DNA of 64,000 bases from Chloracidobacterium sp. (GTDB taxonomy: Bacteria; Acidobacteriota; Blastocatellia; Pyrinomonadales; Pyrinomonadaceae): the NCBI GenBank assembly GCA_016711345.1, contig JADJTD010000001.1, positions 1,984,001 through 2,048,000 of the forward strand, in the 5' to 3' direction. Numbering within the stretch: position 1 is the first letter of the stretch; each line of letters begins with the position of its first letter. Shown in pieces: positions 17,399 to 25,710 of this stretch. The translations under genes and the position numbers were made by a program. A model generated the notes under the pieces. That model was not told the origin of the DNA. It ran no database searches and saw only the letters and a list, made by a program, of their open reading frames with translations.

Positions 17399-18118
17399 AT
17401 GAAGCATGTAACTATAGTGACTGTCGCTTTCTTCATTTTGGGGATCGGTACAGTTGCGTCCCAGAACAAAATGGCGAAATCTGACAGCCTGACAATAAAG
17501 CACATCGTTAAAGATTTCGCGATCGAGCGGCTCGATGATTCGGCTTGGAAAAGCGCGTCCCTGACGAAAATTGCTACTTATTGGTCGGGCGAAAAGGCTC
17601 CTAAAGGACGGCAGTTCGAGGCGAAGCTATTGTGGTCTAATACAGCGCTTTATGTTCGATTCAGCGCGTCCCAGAACGAGCCGCTTGTTGTGAGCGAAAA
17701 GGCTGATATTACTCAAAAGATACGCGGGCTTTGGGATCGTGATGTTTGCGAGATATTCATTGCGCCGGATGCGTCCCAGAGAAATAAGTATTTCGAATTC
17801 GAGATCGCGCCGAATGGTGAGTGGATCGATCTCGGTATCGAAATACTTGCGTCCCTGGAACGGAAAACCGATTGGGATTACAAATCAGGAATGACATCTG
17901 CAGCAAAGGTCGGACACGACAAAGTCGTGATGGCGATCAAAATTCCGTTTGCGTCCCTGGGAAAAACACCTAAAGTTGGCGATGTTTGGCTCGGCAACCT
18001 TTTTCGCTGCGTCGGGAAAGATCCGACTCGCGGCTATCTCGCCTGGCAGCCAACCGAAACAGAGAAACCTAATTTTCACGTCCCTGAGAAATTTGGCGAG
18101 TTTCGGTTTGTTAAATAG
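17399..18118 (+). CDS. Secreted CBM9-like (carbohydrate family 9 binding-like) protein
   Basis: 239 residues from the ATG at 17399 (a GTG three bases upstream is also open). A signal peptide (TIVTVAFFILGIGTVAS) precedes a single beta-sandwich resembling CBM9-type domains: AWKSASLTKIATYW, FEAKLLWSNTALYVRFSA, RDVCEIFIAP, YFEFEIAPNGEWIDLGI, VVMAIKIPFASLG, GNLFRCVG and the late AWQPTETEKPNFHVPEKFGEFRF. It probably binds a glycan or other ligand in the periplasm or outside the cell. It carries six in-frame copies of the nonamer GCGTCCCAG/GCGTCCCTG, each read as Ala-Ser-Gln or Ala-Ser-Leu, which is unlike ordinary codon use. Confidence 0.8.
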   Translation: MKHVTIVTVAFFILGIGTVASQNKMAKSDSLTIKHIVKDFAIERLDDSAWKSASLTKIATYWSGEKAPKGRQFEAKLLWSNTALYVRFSASQNEPLVVSEKADITQKIRGLWDRDVCEIFIAPDASQRNKYFEFEIAPNGEWIDLGIEILASLERKTDWDYKSGMTSAAKVGHDKVVMAIKIPFASLGKTPKVGDVWLGNLFRCVGKDPTRGYLAWQPTETEKPNFHVPEKFGEFRFVK

Positions 18119-18128
18119 CGCGTCCCAG
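17456..18128 (+). repeat. Recurrent nonamer GCGTCCC(A/T)G within and just after a CBM9 gene
   Basis: Exact copies start at 17456, 17555, 17666, 17771, 17849 and 17951 (all in the Ala-Ser-Gln/Leu frame) and at 18120 immediately after the stop; ACGTCCCTG at 18078 is a near copy. Spacing is irregular (about 78-170 bp), so this is not a tandem repeat. I did not notice the word elsewhere in the window. It resembles a locally over-represented oligonucleotide tag, in the manner of HIP1-type words, but restricted to one gene. Confidence 0.75.
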
Positions 18129-18574
18129 AGGACTTTCCACCACAAAGGCACAGAGAACACAAAGAAAAGCGAAATTAGCTGCGTGTTCATTCGTGCGGCC
18201 TAGAACTTAACTCGTCAGAAACCCAGTCGCTATCGCTCCCGGTTCTGGCCTTCAAGTCTAAGGCACAACTCTTAGACAATTAGCTCAAAATTCTTTTGTG
18301 TATTATCTGCATCTGGGATCGAGGCAGACAACGATAATACAAAAATAAATTGTATCCGGCGCGCAATTTGTTAACGGGCGGTTCTCAATTTAGTTGTCAA
18401 AGATCTAATTTTTATCCAAAAATGCACAATAGAAATTATTCTATCATGAATTTCACAGTTTGTCAAGCGTTTTTTACATGAAACACAATATTCTTTTCAA
18501 AAATGGTTGGAACAGCTCCAAAAGATAGTAGATTATTGGCGAAATGCACAGCAATGCGGTTAAATTATTTGTGT
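18119..18574. other. Gene-free stretch with degraded repeats
   Basis: About 450 bases without a convincing gene. It begins with the last GCGTCCCAG, then a half-copy of the CACAGAGAACAC repeat (about 18137-18165), then CAGTCGCTATCGCTCCCGG near 18225, which looks like a repeat remnant, and finally a very AT-rich 200 bases upstream of the methyltransferase gene that probably holds its promoter. I could not settle on a specific promoter. Confidence 0.5.
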
Positions 18575-19369
18575 ATGGCAAAGACACAAAAGGAGCTCGC
18601 ATTTTTACGAGACCTTTATATTCAAAGTGAATGGACGCAGCGGTTTACCGATCTCGTCGATAAGCACATGGATCTGCGCGATTCGGAAAATATGCTTTAT
18701 ATCAACGCGGGAACCGGCGGACACGCGATGGCTGTCCATGAGCGGTTTGGTGAGAAGACAGACATTTTTGCGTCCGTTGAAAACGAGGATCTGCTGACGA
18801 TCGCTCGCGATAAAGCGGCCGCAGTGAGTTCAGGTGTTGATTTTTCGACGATACGGTTTGAGGACGATGCGTTTGATGCAGTTTTGGCGGATGCAACTTT
18901 TGTCCGTCCGGCAGACCTTGAATCTTTTATCGAGAACACGATCCGTGTATCGCGAACAGGCGGGGACATAGCGATATTTTTGCCAACGGCAGGCAGCTAT
19001 GGAGAGATCTTTTCATTGATGTGGGAAGTCCTTTTTAATGAAGATCTGGCCGAGCACGGCGCGGCGGTTGAGAAACTTGTTGCCGAGCTTCCGACAGTTT
19101 CATATATCGAGGAGATCGCCAAGCGTGTAGGCCTTGTGAATGTCAACACACAGACGGCGGTAGAGGTTTTTGAATACGAAAATGGTGAGGAATTTATCGC
19201 GTCGCCGCTCGTCGATGATTTCCTGATGCCGATCTGGCTCGAAGTGCTTGATGAAGGGGAAAGAGAGCGAGCTGTAAAGCAACTCGCTCAGTTGATAGAC
19301 GCCGAAGACGTCGATCTGTCTTTTAGATTTTCGGTGAAAGCTACGCTTTTAACGGGCGAAAAGAATTAG
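18575..19369 (+). CDS. SAM-dependent methyltransferase-like protein
   Basis: 264 residues from the ATG at 18575 (MAKTQKELAFLRDLYI). The frame opens at 18503, but the extra 24 residues look unlike a protein N-terminus. Class I methyltransferase signs are MLYINAGTGGHAMAV (SAM-binding loop, with A-G-T-G-G for the usual G-x-G-x-G), a DFSTIRFEDDAFDAVLADATFV block and RTGGDIAIFLPT. Substrate unknown. The C-terminal 100 residues are acidic and helical. tatA lies convergently just downstream. Confidence 0.7.
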   Translation: MAKTQKELAFLRDLYIQSEWTQRFTDLVDKHMDLRDSENMLYINAGTGGHAMAVHERFGEKTDIFASVENEDLLTIARDKAAAVSSGVDFSTIRFEDDAFDAVLADATFVRPADLESFIENTIRVSRTGGDIAIFLPTAGSYGEIFSLMWEVLFNEDLAEHGAAVEKLVAELPTVSYIEEIAKRVGLVNVNTQTAVEVFEYENGEEFIASPLVDDFLMPIWLEVLDEGERERAVKQLAQLIDAEDVDLSFRFSVKATLLTGEKN

Positions 19370-19382
19370 GAGCTAAATTATT

Positions 19383-19646
19383 CTACGATTGATTAGCCTC
19401 TGTCCGACGTCGCATTTCTTCCGCTAGTGCATCGTCGCTCATTTGATTGATCTGTGGAGCTGCGGGTGCCGATGCCATTTTTTGCTGATCGGCTTTTTCT
19501 TCTTCTTCGGCCTCGCGCATGCCATCCTTGAAAGCTTTTCGCGATTGTCCGAGCGATTTTGCCAATTGCGGCAAACGCGTTGCTCCGAAAAGCAAGAACA
19601 AAACCGCTACTATCAATAAGATTTCTGTTGTTCCGAAACTACCCAT
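19383..19646 (-). CDS. tatA: Twin-arginine translocase subunit TatA/TatE
   Basis: 87 residues with one N-terminal membrane helix (EILLIVAVLFLLFG), the hinge ATRLPQLAKSLGQ and an amphipathic helix with the F-K-D-G-M motif, followed by an acidic, Ala-rich tail. This is the standard TatA/E layout for exporting folded proteins. No tatB or tatC is adjacent in the window. Confidence 0.93.
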   Translation of the reverse strand: MGSFGTTEILLIVAVLFLLFGATRLPQLAKSLGQSRKAFKDGMREAEEEEKADQQKMASAPAAPQINQMSDDALAEEMRRRTEANQS

Positions 19647-19708
19647 ATAATTGATCCTTGAAGTCTTTGGACTATCTCAACTCATAATACCGCTTATAGC
19701 GGCAAATT

Positions 19709-20671
19709 TCACGCAGATTTTGAGTGCTTTGCCTTAAAGCGGTCCATAGCTTCGATAAGCGCTGAGCTTATTCCCTTTTCGGAAACCGAATGTCCCGCGT
19801 CAGGCACGACGATAAATTCGGCCTCGGGAAAGGCTCTGTGCAATTCCCAGGCGGACGTGATAGGGCAAACTACGTCGTATCGGCCCTGAACGATAACGGT
19901 CGGGATGTGACGGATCTTATCGACGTTTTCGATCAGATAATTCTCTGTCGGGAAGAACGAATTGTTCATAAAATAGTGACATTCGATGCGGGCGAGGCTG
20001 AGGGCTTCGTGCTCGCCTTCCCAGTGATCCATCAGGTCTTTGTCGGGATAAAGTTTCGAGGTCGAGCCTTCCCATACGCTCCATGCGCGGGCCGCGGCAA
20101 GGCGAACGCTCTCATCGTCGCTGGTGAGTCGTTTGTGATATGCGGAGATAAAATCGCCGCGTTCGGCCTCGGGAATTTCGTCGCGATAGCGTTCCCAGAA
20201 ATCAGGAAAGATCTCGGACGCACCGTATTGATAAAACCAATCCAACTCTTTCTTTCGGGTCAGGAAAATCCCGCGAAGTATCAACCCAAGGCAGCGATCA
20301 GGATGCGTCACGCCATAGGCGAGGCTCAGCGTACTACCCCAAGAACCACCAAACACATGCCATTTTTCGATGTTGAACTTTTCCCGCAGCGACTCCATAT
20401 CGTTGATGAGGTCCCATGTAGTGTTTTCGGTGAGTTCCGCATGTGGCGTCGATCTGCCCGATCCGCGTTGGTCAAAGAGAATTACATGATACGCCGCCGG
20501 ATCAAAAAACTGCCGATACGTCGATATGAGTCCGCCGCCCGGCCCGCCGTGCAGGAAAACAACAGGAATGCCTTCGGGGTTACCAACGCGTTCGTAATAT
20601 ATCGTGTGAATGTCCGACACTGCCAACACTCCGCTGTCGAACGGCTCAATTTCGGGGTAAAGGTTTGCCAT
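19709..20671 (-). CDS. pip: Prolyl aminopeptidase (alpha/beta hydrolase)
   Basis: 320 residues from the ATG at 20671 (MANLYPEIEPFDSG). The open frame extends to 20746, but that extension overlaps the next gene and is unneeded. Motifs of proline iminopeptidase are HGGPGGG (oxyanion hole), GGSWGSTLSLAYG (nucleophile Ser), the RGIFL stretch, GRYDVVCP (acid) and DAGHS (His). It removes N-terminal proline from peptides. Cytoplasmic, no signal peptide, normal length. Confidence 0.92.
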   Translation of the reverse strand: MANLYPEIEPFDSGVLAVSDIHTIYYERVGNPEGIPVVFLHGGPGGGLISTYRQFFDPAAYHVILFDQRGSGRSTPHAELTENTTWDLINDMESLREKFNIEKWHVFGGSWGSTLSLAYGVTHPDRCLGLILRGIFLTRKKELDWFYQYGASEIFPDFWERYRDEIPEAERGDFISAYHKRLTSDDESVRLAAARAWSVWEGSTSKLYPDKDLMDHWEGEHEALSLARIECHYFMNNSFFPTENYLIENVDKIRHIPTVIVQGRYDVVCPITSAWELHRAFPEAEFIVVPDAGHSVSEKGISSALIEAMDRFKAKHSKSA

Positions 20672-20696
20672 AAGTTGATGATACGCGAAAGTAAAT

Positions 20697-21071
20697 CTAA
20701 GTTGAAATTGTGCGAACGGGAATCCCCCAGCGCTCGTCGTAAGCAAGTATAGAAGAAGTGAGCTTTTTCAGCTGGCTAAACCACCAATAGGGAAAGCCCT
20801 CTAATTCGCGGACGACAGATGTAAGAGCTTCATCACAATAGCGGAGAGAATCCAGCTGCAACTGACTTAAAATTCCGTCGCAGACAAATGCCGAGACGGA
20901 ACCGGTTATATCGGAATCGAGTAAATCCAGATCATAACCGCCCGCAGCCTTACCGCTACACTCAGAAGGCCATGTCTTTTCGCGTAGTCTAAACCAATAT
21001 CTGAAGATGCTTTGGAGTTCTTCTAATTGGGCTAGTTTTCTTCTGAGTTTTTCTAGTTCTTCAGTCGACAT
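20697..21071 (-). CDS. Hypothetical protein overlapping asnB
   Basis: 124 residues. The ATG (21069-21071) lies inside the last codons of asnB, an 11-base overlap typical of translational coupling. The N-terminus is a charged coiled-coil-like helix (TEELEKLRRKLAQLEELQ); the rest contains several Trp/Cys and no recognised domain. Function unknown. The overlap and position argue that it is a real gene cotranscribed with asnB. Confidence 0.6.
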   Translation of the reverse strand: MSTEELEKLRRKLAQLEELQSIFRYWFRLREKTWPSECSGKAAGGYDLDLLDSDITGSVSAFVCDGILSQLQLDSLRYCDEALTSVVRELEGFPYWWFSQLKKLTSSILAYDERWGIPVRTIST

Positions 21072-22971
21072 CTCGTTTTTGATTCAAAAAACGATCATAC
21101 CAAAGTTGGAAAACAAGCAATGTCCAGAGCTGTTTATGATTACTGGCAATGCCTTTTTCGTGGTCGGAAATGAGTGTTTGAACGTGATCGGATTCGAATA
21201 ATCCCTGATCTTTTAATCTTGCGGGAGCAAGCAGTTCGTGCATCAGCGGATTTAGACGGCCCTTTAGCCATTCGGCGATCGGAATTCCGAAGCCTTTTTT
21301 CGATCTGTGCAGTATTGAACTTGGCAAAAGACCTTCGACCGACTTTTTCAGAATATACTTGCCCTTGCTGCCACGAAGTTTGTAATCGAGCGGCAGAGAC
21401 GCGGCAAATTGTCCGATGCGCGGATCGAGGAACGGCGCACGTGTTTCTAAACTAACTGCCATTGATGCACGGTCAACTTTTGTCAAAATATCTTCGGCCA
21501 TGTAGAAATTCATGTCGAGATACTGCATACGCTCGATCTCGTCTTTGGCATCGCAAATATCGAGCAGGCTTCGCGGGCCGGCGTAAATGTCGCCGGATGT
21601 TTGCGAGAGCACATTTTCGGTCAAAAGCTGCTTTTGCTCATCCGCAGTAAACGAACCGAACCACGAATGATGTCTTTGGATCGTTTCGTAATTTGCCGAT
21701 TTGACGAAGCGTTTTGCTTTGTAATCGAACGAGAGGTTTTTTGTCGAAACAGGCAGACGCCTGACAACCGGCTCGATCAAACCCGAACGCAAGAATTGAG
21801 GTATTGCTCCGTAAGCACTCGCCACCTTGTGTCCGTAATACATCGGATAGCCGGCAAAAATCTCATCGCCGCCATCGCCGCCGAGAGCTACCGTGACGTG
21901 CTTTCTTACAAAACGCGCGAGCAAATACGTCGGTATCAATGAGCCGTCGGAGAGCGGTTCGTCGAGCCAAGTGCCGATCTCGCTGATCAGATCGCCCGCC
22001 TTTTGCGCGCTCAAAATTTCTTCGTAATGATCGGTTCCTAAATGAGCCGCGACCTCGCGTGCGTATCGCGTCTCGTCAAAGGAATCTTCTGTAAATCCGA
22101 TCGAAAACGTTTTAACAGTTTCGGTCGCATGCTGTGTTGCAAAAGCCGCAACAGTCGATGAATCGACACCACCCGAAAGCAAAATACCCAGCGGCACATC
22201 GGCAACCAAACGCATACGCACTGAGTCTGACAACAGCTCTCGTAGATCCGACGCAGCCTGTTCAATTGATGGTTTGTGTCCATTCTTTGCAAACGAGAGA
22301 TTCCAATAACGGCGTGTTTTAACCTCGCCATTTTCGACGGTCATTATGTGCGCGGCTGGGAGTTTGTTGATGCCTTTGTAGATAGATCGCGGGGCTGGAA
22401 CGTAGTCGAACGAGAGATACTGCCGCATTGCTTCCGTGTCCAATTCTGGTGAAACGGACGGATGTGCGAGCAACGCTTTTGATTCCGAAGCGTAGATCAG
22501 TTTGTCATCAAAAACGCCGTAATAAAGCGGTTTTTCGCCGTAGCGGTCGCGTGCGATCACAAGCCGTTTCTTGCGTGTGTCCCACAGCGTGATCGCGAAC
22601 ATTCCATTGATGTGGTCAACAAAATCGTCGCCGTATTCCTGATAGAGATGCGGCACGATCTCGGTATCGGTCTGTGTGACAAACTTATGGCCGCGTTTTT
22701 CGAGATCGGCTTTGACCTCGCGGTAATTGTAGAGTTCGCCGTTCATCATGACGACGATCGATTTATCTTCGCTGTAAACCGGCTGGTCACCCGTGTGCAG
22801 ATCGATGATCGACAGCCGTCGCATTCCAAGCGCGACTGTATCGTCCATCCAAATACCTTCGCTGTCCGGCCCGCGATGAACTATCGTCTCGCACATTGAG
22901 TGCAGGACGGATTCGCTGTTAGGCGAAGAATCGTTTTTGTCTATTTTTACCCAACCGGCGATACCGCACAT
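21061..22971 (-). CDS. asnB: Asparagine synthase (glutamine-hydrolysing)
   Basis: 636 residues. The N-terminal glutaminase begins Met-Cys-Gly-Ile-Ala-Gly, with Cys2 as nucleophile, followed by VHRGPDSEG, MRRLSIIDL and VMMNGELYNY. The synthetase domain has the ATP pyrophosphatase loop LLSGGVDSS and LGGDGGDEIFAGYP. The length and blocks match the AsnB family; the C-terminal DYKLRGSKGKYILKK is also typical. Paralogues in polysaccharide loci modify uronic acids, and a GT2 and methyltransferases lie next door, so amidation of a glycan is an alternative to asparagine supply. Stop overlaps the following gene; start abuts the DUF4926 gene. Confidence 0.92.
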   Translation of the reverse strand: MCGIAGWVKIDKNDSSPNSESVLHSMCETIVHRGPDSEGIWMDDTVALGMRRLSIIDLHTGDQPVYSEDKSIVVMMNGELYNYREVKADLEKRGHKFVTQTDTEIVPHLYQEYGDDFVDHINGMFAITLWDTRKKRLVIARDRYGEKPLYYGVFDDKLIYASESKALLAHPSVSPELDTEAMRQYLSFDYVPAPRSIYKGINKLPAAHIMTVENGEVKTRRYWNLSFAKNGHKPSIEQAASDLRELLSDSVRMRLVADVPLGILLSGGVDSSTVAAFATQHATETVKTFSIGFTEDSFDETRYAREVAAHLGTDHYEEILSAQKAGDLISEIGTWLDEPLSDGSLIPTYLLARFVRKHVTVALGGDGGDEIFAGYPMYYGHKVASAYGAIPQFLRSGLIEPVVRRLPVSTKNLSFDYKAKRFVKSANYETIQRHHSWFGSFTADEQKQLLTENVLSQTSGDIYAGPRSLLDICDAKDEIERMQYLDMNFYMAEDILTKVDRASMAVSLETRAPFLDPRIGQFAASLPLDYKLRGSKGKYILKKSVEGLLPSSILHRSKKGFGIPIAEWLKGRLNPLMHELLAPARLKDQGLFESDHVQTLISDHEKGIASNHKQLWTLLVFQLWYDRFLNQKRDVD

Positions 22972-23175
22972 CTAATCGACTACTCGTTCTAAACTTGTTT
23001 CAGGTACGACAGGAGTTCCTAAACAATTGCCATTCTCATCTGTAAATTCCAGGATGTAGTGCTGAATAGGAGTCACTGGATCGAGGATAATCAAAATCGT
23101 GCCTGTGACTCCTTTTCTTAAATTCTCTTCCGGGACATCAACAGTAAGACGCACAATTTCATATTCATCAAACAT
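22972..23175 (-). CDS. DUF4926 protein
   Basis: 67 residues: FDEYEIVRLTVDVPEENLRKGVTGTILIIL, then a beta-rich half ending in VVPETSLERVV. This is the short SH3-like pattern of DUF4926 proteins, often found near toxin-antitoxin-like or regulatory genes, without a known activity. Its stop codon directly adjoins the asnB ATG. Confidence 0.75.
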   Translation of the reverse strand: MFDEYEIVRLTVDVPEENLRKGVTGTILIILDPVTPIQHYILEFTDENGNCLGTPVVPETSLERVVD

Positions 23176-23184
23176 CTAAGCTCC

Positions 23185-24159
23185 TCATTCGTTGAATCCA
23201 ATCTTTTCGCGCACGGCATAGATCGCCTTGTCCTGTGATTCGTGATAGGTGCGGACCAGCAGTTCGGCGAGCAGGCCCATCAGGAAAAACTGCACTGATA
23301 TCGCGAGCATTACTACAGCAATAATCGGCAGCGGCGTCAGGATGAATGAAACGTCTTTGGCGATCTTGAGAACCAAAGCCCAAACTCCGGCGATCATTGA
23401 GATAAAAAACGCGATCATGCCAAAGGCACCAAATACATACAGCGGCTTTGTATGATATTCAGCCATGAATTTGATCGTGATAAGATCAAAAATGACCTTT
23501 ATCGTGCGCGAGATGCCGTATTTTGATTTGCCCATCGTGCGGGCGTGATGATCGACCGGTATCTCGGCGACGCGGGCACCTGCCCAGCTTGCGTAGATCG
23601 GGATGAAACGATGCATTTCGCCATAAAGCTTAACGTCCTGGATGACTTCCCGGCGATATGCCTTTAGCGAGCAGCCATAATCGTGCAGCGGTACGCCGCC
23701 GATCCATGAAATGATGCGATTAGCTATTTTGGAAGGTATCTTACGCGAGATCATTTTGTCCTGGCGATCTTTTCGCCAACCGGAAACGACATCGTAGCCT
23801 TCGTCTAGTTTATCGAGCAGACGCGAAATATCGGCCGGATCATTTTGGAGATCTGCGTCCATCGGGATGAGAATCTCGCCTTTTGCGGCATCGATACCGG
23901 CAGACATTGCAGCTGTCTGACCGTAATTTCTTCTCAGTGAAATTACACGCACGCGATCATCGCCGGCCGCGATCTCTTTTAATACTGCAAGACTTTTATC
24001 CGTCGAGCCGTCGTCAACGTAAATAACCTCCGCGGTCTTGCCGAGCGCGTCGAGAGCCGCCGCAATCTTCGCGTGCATCGGCCGAAGATTTTCTTCTTCA
24101 TCCAGAACCGGAAGAAATAACGACAATTCTGGGTTTTCTTCTTTATTTACTTGATCCAT
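23185..24159 (-). CDS. Family 2 glycosyltransferase with C-terminal membrane helices
   Basis: 324 residues. GT2 motifs: LSLFLPVLDEEENL, VIYVDDGSTD, the D-x-D-type MDADLQNDP and SGWRKDRQDK. Two membrane helices near residues 235-300 (FGAFGMIAFFISMIAGVWAL and ILTPLPIIAVVMLAISVQFF) anchor it, as in DPM1/ArnC/GtrB-like polyprenyl-phosphate sugar transferases. It probably loads a sugar onto undecaprenyl phosphate for cell-envelope glycan. It lies in a minus-strand run with asnB and two methyltransferases. Confidence 0.9.
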   Translation of the reverse strand: MDQVNKEENPELSLFLPVLDEEENLRPMHAKIAAALDALGKTAEVIYVDDGSTDKSLAVLKEIAAGDDRVRVISLRRNYGQTAAMSAGIDAAKGEILIPMDADLQNDPADISRLLDKLDEGYDVVSGWRKDRQDKMISRKIPSKIANRIISWIGGVPLHDYGCSLKAYRREVIQDVKLYGEMHRFIPIYASWAGARVAEIPVDHHARTMGKSKYGISRTIKVIFDLITIKFMAEYHTKPLYVFGAFGMIAFFISMIAGVWALVLKIAKDVSFILTPLPIIAVVMLAISVQFFLMGLLAELLVRTYHESQDKAIYAVREKIGFNE

Positions 24160-24215
24160 TCTTAACCATTATTTAACCGCGAAAAATACCAAGGCCGCTA
24201 AACCGTTTTTGCAGT

Positions 24216-24977
24216 TTATATCTTTTTCGCGACAACGACTATCGACACGCCAAACGGGAAATTGAAATTCCGCAGCCAAAAGCGTTCGGAGCTAAATAGT
24301 TTGCCGAAAATGCCGTTCAGGCCTGAGATGGTGATGTTATTCTCGGATTCTGGCTTAATACCGGTCAGTTTCATTATTGTCCGTCCTGCGAGGATCGGAG
24401 CGAAAAAAGTCCAGTTGGCATAAGTCGCGCGTTCGATTGTGTAACCGGCCACTTTCAGCCGCTCGACGATCTGATCTTTGGTGTAGCGGATGCGATGATT
24501 TGAAATATCATCTTGCACGCCCCAAAGCCACATAAACGCCGGCACAAAGATCAGCGAATAACCGCCGCTTTTTGTTACACGATACATTTCCTTTAACCCT
24601 GCAATATCGTCGTCAAGATGCTCGACTACGTCGAGAGCGGTCGTCAGTTCAAATGTCTCGTCCGCATACGGCAACGTCTCCGCCAAACCTTTCTGCGCTT
24701 TCAGGCCTTTTCGACGGCAGAATTCAAGAGCGTCGTCAGAAACGTCAACTCCTTCTGCGTCGCCATACTGAGAGAGCATTTGAATATTAGCTCCAGTGCC
24801 GCAGCCTACGTCCAAGATCTTGAGTCTTGAGTCTCGAGTCTGGAGTCTTGAGCAGATCGTTTTTAGAAAACTCTCGAGGATCGCGCGGCGGCCGACGAAC
24901 CACCAGTGCGAGCCTTCGACCTCGTCCATGATGGCGTATGTGTGCTGCTGCATTTCCTGCGGCAAAGTCGCGTTCAT
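24216..24977 (-). CDS. Class I SAM-dependent methyltransferase
   Basis: 253 residues from the ATG at 24977 (MNATLPQEMQQHTYAIMDEVE). Motif I is LDVGCGTGANI, followed by EGVDVSDDALEF, LTTALDVVEHLDDD and a SGGYSLIFVPAFMWLW segment. The start HWWFVGRRAILE is common in methyltransferases of polysaccharide loci. Between HWWFVGRR and motif I the coding sequence contains a heptamer tandem repeat (24822-24852) read as LQTRDSRLK, probably repeat DNA absorbed into the gene without breaking the frame. Confidence 0.88.
   Translation of the reverse strand: MNATLPQEMQQHTYAIMDEVEGSHWWFVGRRAILESFLKTICSRLQTRDSRLKILDVGCGTGANIQMLSQYGDAEGVDVSDDALEFCRRKGLKAQKGLAETLPYADETFELTTALDVVEHLDDDIAGLKEMYRVTKSGGYSLIFVPAFMWLWGVQDDISNHRIRYTKDQIVERLKVAGYTIERATYANWTFFAPILAGRTIMKLTGIKPESENNITISGLNGIFGKLFSSERFWLRNFNFPFGVSIVVVAKKI
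24822..24852. repeat. Heptamer tandem repeat inside a methyltransferase gene
   Basis: GAGTC starts at 24822, 24829, 24836 and 24843 with a trailing GAG at 24850, giving four 7-bp units with variable last two bases. On the minus (coding) strand it is read as QTRDSRL. Similar period-7 arrays (AACTC at 34025, 34032, 34039 and 34046) occur between genes, so this looks like an intergenic repeat type sitting inside a gene. Confidence 0.8.
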
Positions 24978-24989
24978 AAACCTATTTTG

Positions 24990-25055
24990 CCACGAATTAC
25001 ACAAATGGCACGAATAGATGGCTCTCTTAATTCGTACTATTCGTGTAATTCGTGG
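24990..25055. repeat. Palindromic repeat, CACGAATTACAC family (copy 1)
   Basis: CCACGAATTACAC (24990-25002) is exactly complementary to GTGTAATTCGTGG (25043-25055), with partly matching CACGAATA/TATTCGT inside. It lies between the methyltransferase start and the end of the gluzincin-like gene. A second copy at 26711-26784 sits on the other side of the next two genes. Confidence 0.85.
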
Positions 25056-25065
25056 CTAAAAACTC

Positions 25066-25710
25066 TTAAACTCTTAATCCCATCATTTCACTTGCTAGAC
25101 TTCCTACATTGCCGTCGGCAGCGAGACCGTAGCTGTCGCGGAGGCGCTGTTTTATACCGTCTTCGTGAACAAAATATGAACCATCTGCCGCTTGGCCGAG
25201 GATCATCAACTGCACTCCTTCGTCCAGATAATCCGGTTTATCTACACAGAGCATCCAGCGGCCGGCGTTTATGTGTGCCTCCCATTCCATTTCATAGAGA
25301 GAGGGGTTGAAAACTCCTAATGGATTTACATCCGCGTTCGAAAGGCTTTCGAGGGTTTGTGCAAAATCATATGCGTGACGGCCTTCATGGACGAATGTTC
25401 CTTCGACGCCGCGCTGAAAGCCATCGCCAATAGTTTCAGCGGCGATACAAATATAAATTTCGCTCAGGGCTTCGCGCAGGCTAAGACGTTCGCTCGCCAT
25501 ACGAACATTCATCATTATCGAATTGATGACGCTTGTAACTCCCGATGCTCCGTTGATTTTTGAAACCGGCTCGACCTTAATGAGCAATTTCGATTCCTCG
25601 AACTCATTCATCATATGTCGGTGAAAATCGTCACCTTTTTCAACGATCGTCTCGAATGCTTTCTCGATCGAAACGCGATGTTTTTTTTCTATGCCTCGAT
25701 CAAATTTCAT
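25066..25710 (-). CDS. Gluzincin-like putative metalloprotease of unknown family
   Basis: About 214 residues from the ATG at 25710, whose ATGA overlaps the stop of the upstream methyltransferase gene; this start is preferred over 25734. The visible feature is H-E-G-R-H (H108 to H112), an HExxH zinc site in the sequence TFVHEGRHAYD, followed about 30 residues later by the acidic helix YEMEWEAHINAG, a plausible third ligand. No signal peptide. The N-terminal half is charged and helical. I do not recognise a named family; a role as an intracellular peptidase is inferred from the motif only. Confidence 0.65.
   Translation of the reverse strand: MKFDRGIEKKHRVSIEKAFETIVEKGDDFHRHMMNEFEESKLLIKVEPVSKINGASGVTSVINSIMMNVRMASERLSLREALSEIYICIAAETIGDGFQRGVEGTFVHEGRHAYDFAQTLESLSNADVNPLGVFNPSLYEMEWEAHINAGRWMLCVDKPDYLDEGVQLMILGQAADGSYFVHEDGIKQRLRDSYGLAADGNVGSLASEMMGLRV

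Noticed and set aside
19790..20752. Long plus-strand open frame opposite the aminopeptidase
   Set aside because: Antisense to a gene with complete catalytic motifs; its translation has no recognisable domain.
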